Shown here piece by piece: positions 13,021 to 13,209 of a stretch of 13,209 bases of DNA. The notes below the pieces were generated by a model that worked only from the letters and a program-made list of their open reading frames with translations, had not been told where the DNA came from and ran no database searches. Where the stretch lies: the NCBI GenBank assembly GCA_031289285.1, contig JAITPT010000188.1, forward strand, positions 1 through 13,209. The letters are read 5' to 3'. The translations under genes were made by a program, and so were the position numbers. Positions within the stretch are counted from its first letter, which is position 1, and every line of letters begins with the position of its first letter. Source of the stretch: Puniceicoccales bacterium (GTDB taxonomy: Bacteria > Verrucomicrobiota > Verrucomicrobiia > Opitutales > UBA953).

Positions 13021-13209
13021 CACTTGCATTGCTTTGTCCAACTGGTCACTGGGTTTTCGTAGCGCAGACGGCCAAGTCTGTTTCGATACCTACGCCTTCC
13101 ACACTCCATCTACGCGTTCCCGACACGCACCTTGCGGTGCGTGGAGCGGAAAACGCAAGCCGCAGACGGCCAAAACGCCCTCAAAAAGGGACCGCCCTCA
13201 AAAAGGGAC

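Larger units (their letters stand above)
12666..13209. other. Gene-free tail with tandem repeat array
   Basis: No credible gene is present from the terminator to the end of the window. The first 60 or so bases look unique; from 12729 on, the sequence is a tandem array running off the end. Confidence 0.7.
12729..13209 (+). repeat. Tandem array, units of 184, 201 and at least 96 bp
   Basis: Units start at 12729, 12913 and 13114, each near GC(T/G)TTCCCGAC. Each complete unit holds, in order: a hairpin built on GCACC/GGTGC; GCCGCAGACGGC; one or two AAAAAGGGAC cores; a perfect hairpin AAAAAGGG-ACAGA-CCCTTTTTT; and CGTAG...CTACG enclosing a CAGACT/AGTCTG hairpin. Unit 2 is 17 bp longer because a 17-bp piece with an extra AAAAAGGGAC core is duplicated; unit 3 has the same extra piece before the window ends. 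The array is non-coding. Confidence 0.88.

Noticed and set aside
12729..13209. CRISPR array
   Set aside because: Units are long (184-201 bp) and alike throughout, with no short repeat and variable spacers and no cas genes in the window.
1..13209. tRNA, rRNA, riboswitch or replication origin
   Set aside because: I looked for tRNA-like T-loop signatures, rRNA-like stretches and iteron or DnaA-box clusters while reading, and saw none that I could support.

Overview
The window reads as a chromosomal fragment of a GC-rich bacterium of the PVC group, most likely Verrucomicrobiota (possibly Opitutae-like). The grounds are: a very long secreted LamG / beta-propeller / di-haem protein related to the hydrazine-synthase alpha family, of a kind known mainly from Verrucomicrobiota and Planctomycetota; several small lipoproteins of unknown function; a DUF3568-like lipoprotein; start codons without Shine-Dalgarno sequences; and many short palindromic repeats between genes. 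The taxonomic call is inference. The window looks like a whole contig: it opens in a suspicious poly-G stretch and ends inside a tandem repeat.

Layout. 1-88 is a G-rich edge. 89-1114 (minus) encodes a lipoprotein of unknown function. 1115-4200 is the repeat-rich accessory part. It holds two paralogous lipoprotein genes (1888-2877, with two copies of the domain, and 3587-4117, with one), both minus strand, set among hairpin repeats. A 446-bp foldback MITE-like element (1442-1887) sits exactly in the stop codon of the first, flanked by a TTA duplication. 4310-4723 (minus) is an Rrf2-family regulator without Fe-S cysteines. 4851-5789 (minus) is a lipoprotein with a long Ala/Pro stalk and a discoidin (F5/8 type C) domain. 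5958-7106 (minus) is prfB, release factor 2, in one uninterrupted frame. 7176-7619 (minus) is a small DUF3568-like lipoprotein that may be cotranscribed with prfB. 7751-8518 (plus) is a GYF_2-like protein with a Gln/Pro linker and two membrane helices. 8693-12481 (plus) is the 1262-residue LamG / propeller / di-haem protein, followed by a good intrinsic terminator. 12666-13209 has no gene and carries a tandem array with a unit of about 184-201 bp.

How things fit together. Apart from prfB and the Rrf2 regulator, most products are predicted to be exported or membrane-bound, so the window is mainly about the cell envelope. No single pathway links them. The best-supported unusual content is in the repeats. 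The two lipoprotein loci are copies of one segment of about 675 bp. Each copy serves as the empty site for the other's insertions: the MITE and an internal 459-bp domain duplication in one, and a 78-bp palindromic insert in the other. With these three events removed, the two copies agree in length to the base. A second repeat family with an AAAAAGGGAC core occurs 11 times, only in the two gene-poor zones, and builds the hairpins of the terminal array. No transposase gene is visible, so these elements would have to be mobilised from elsewhere.
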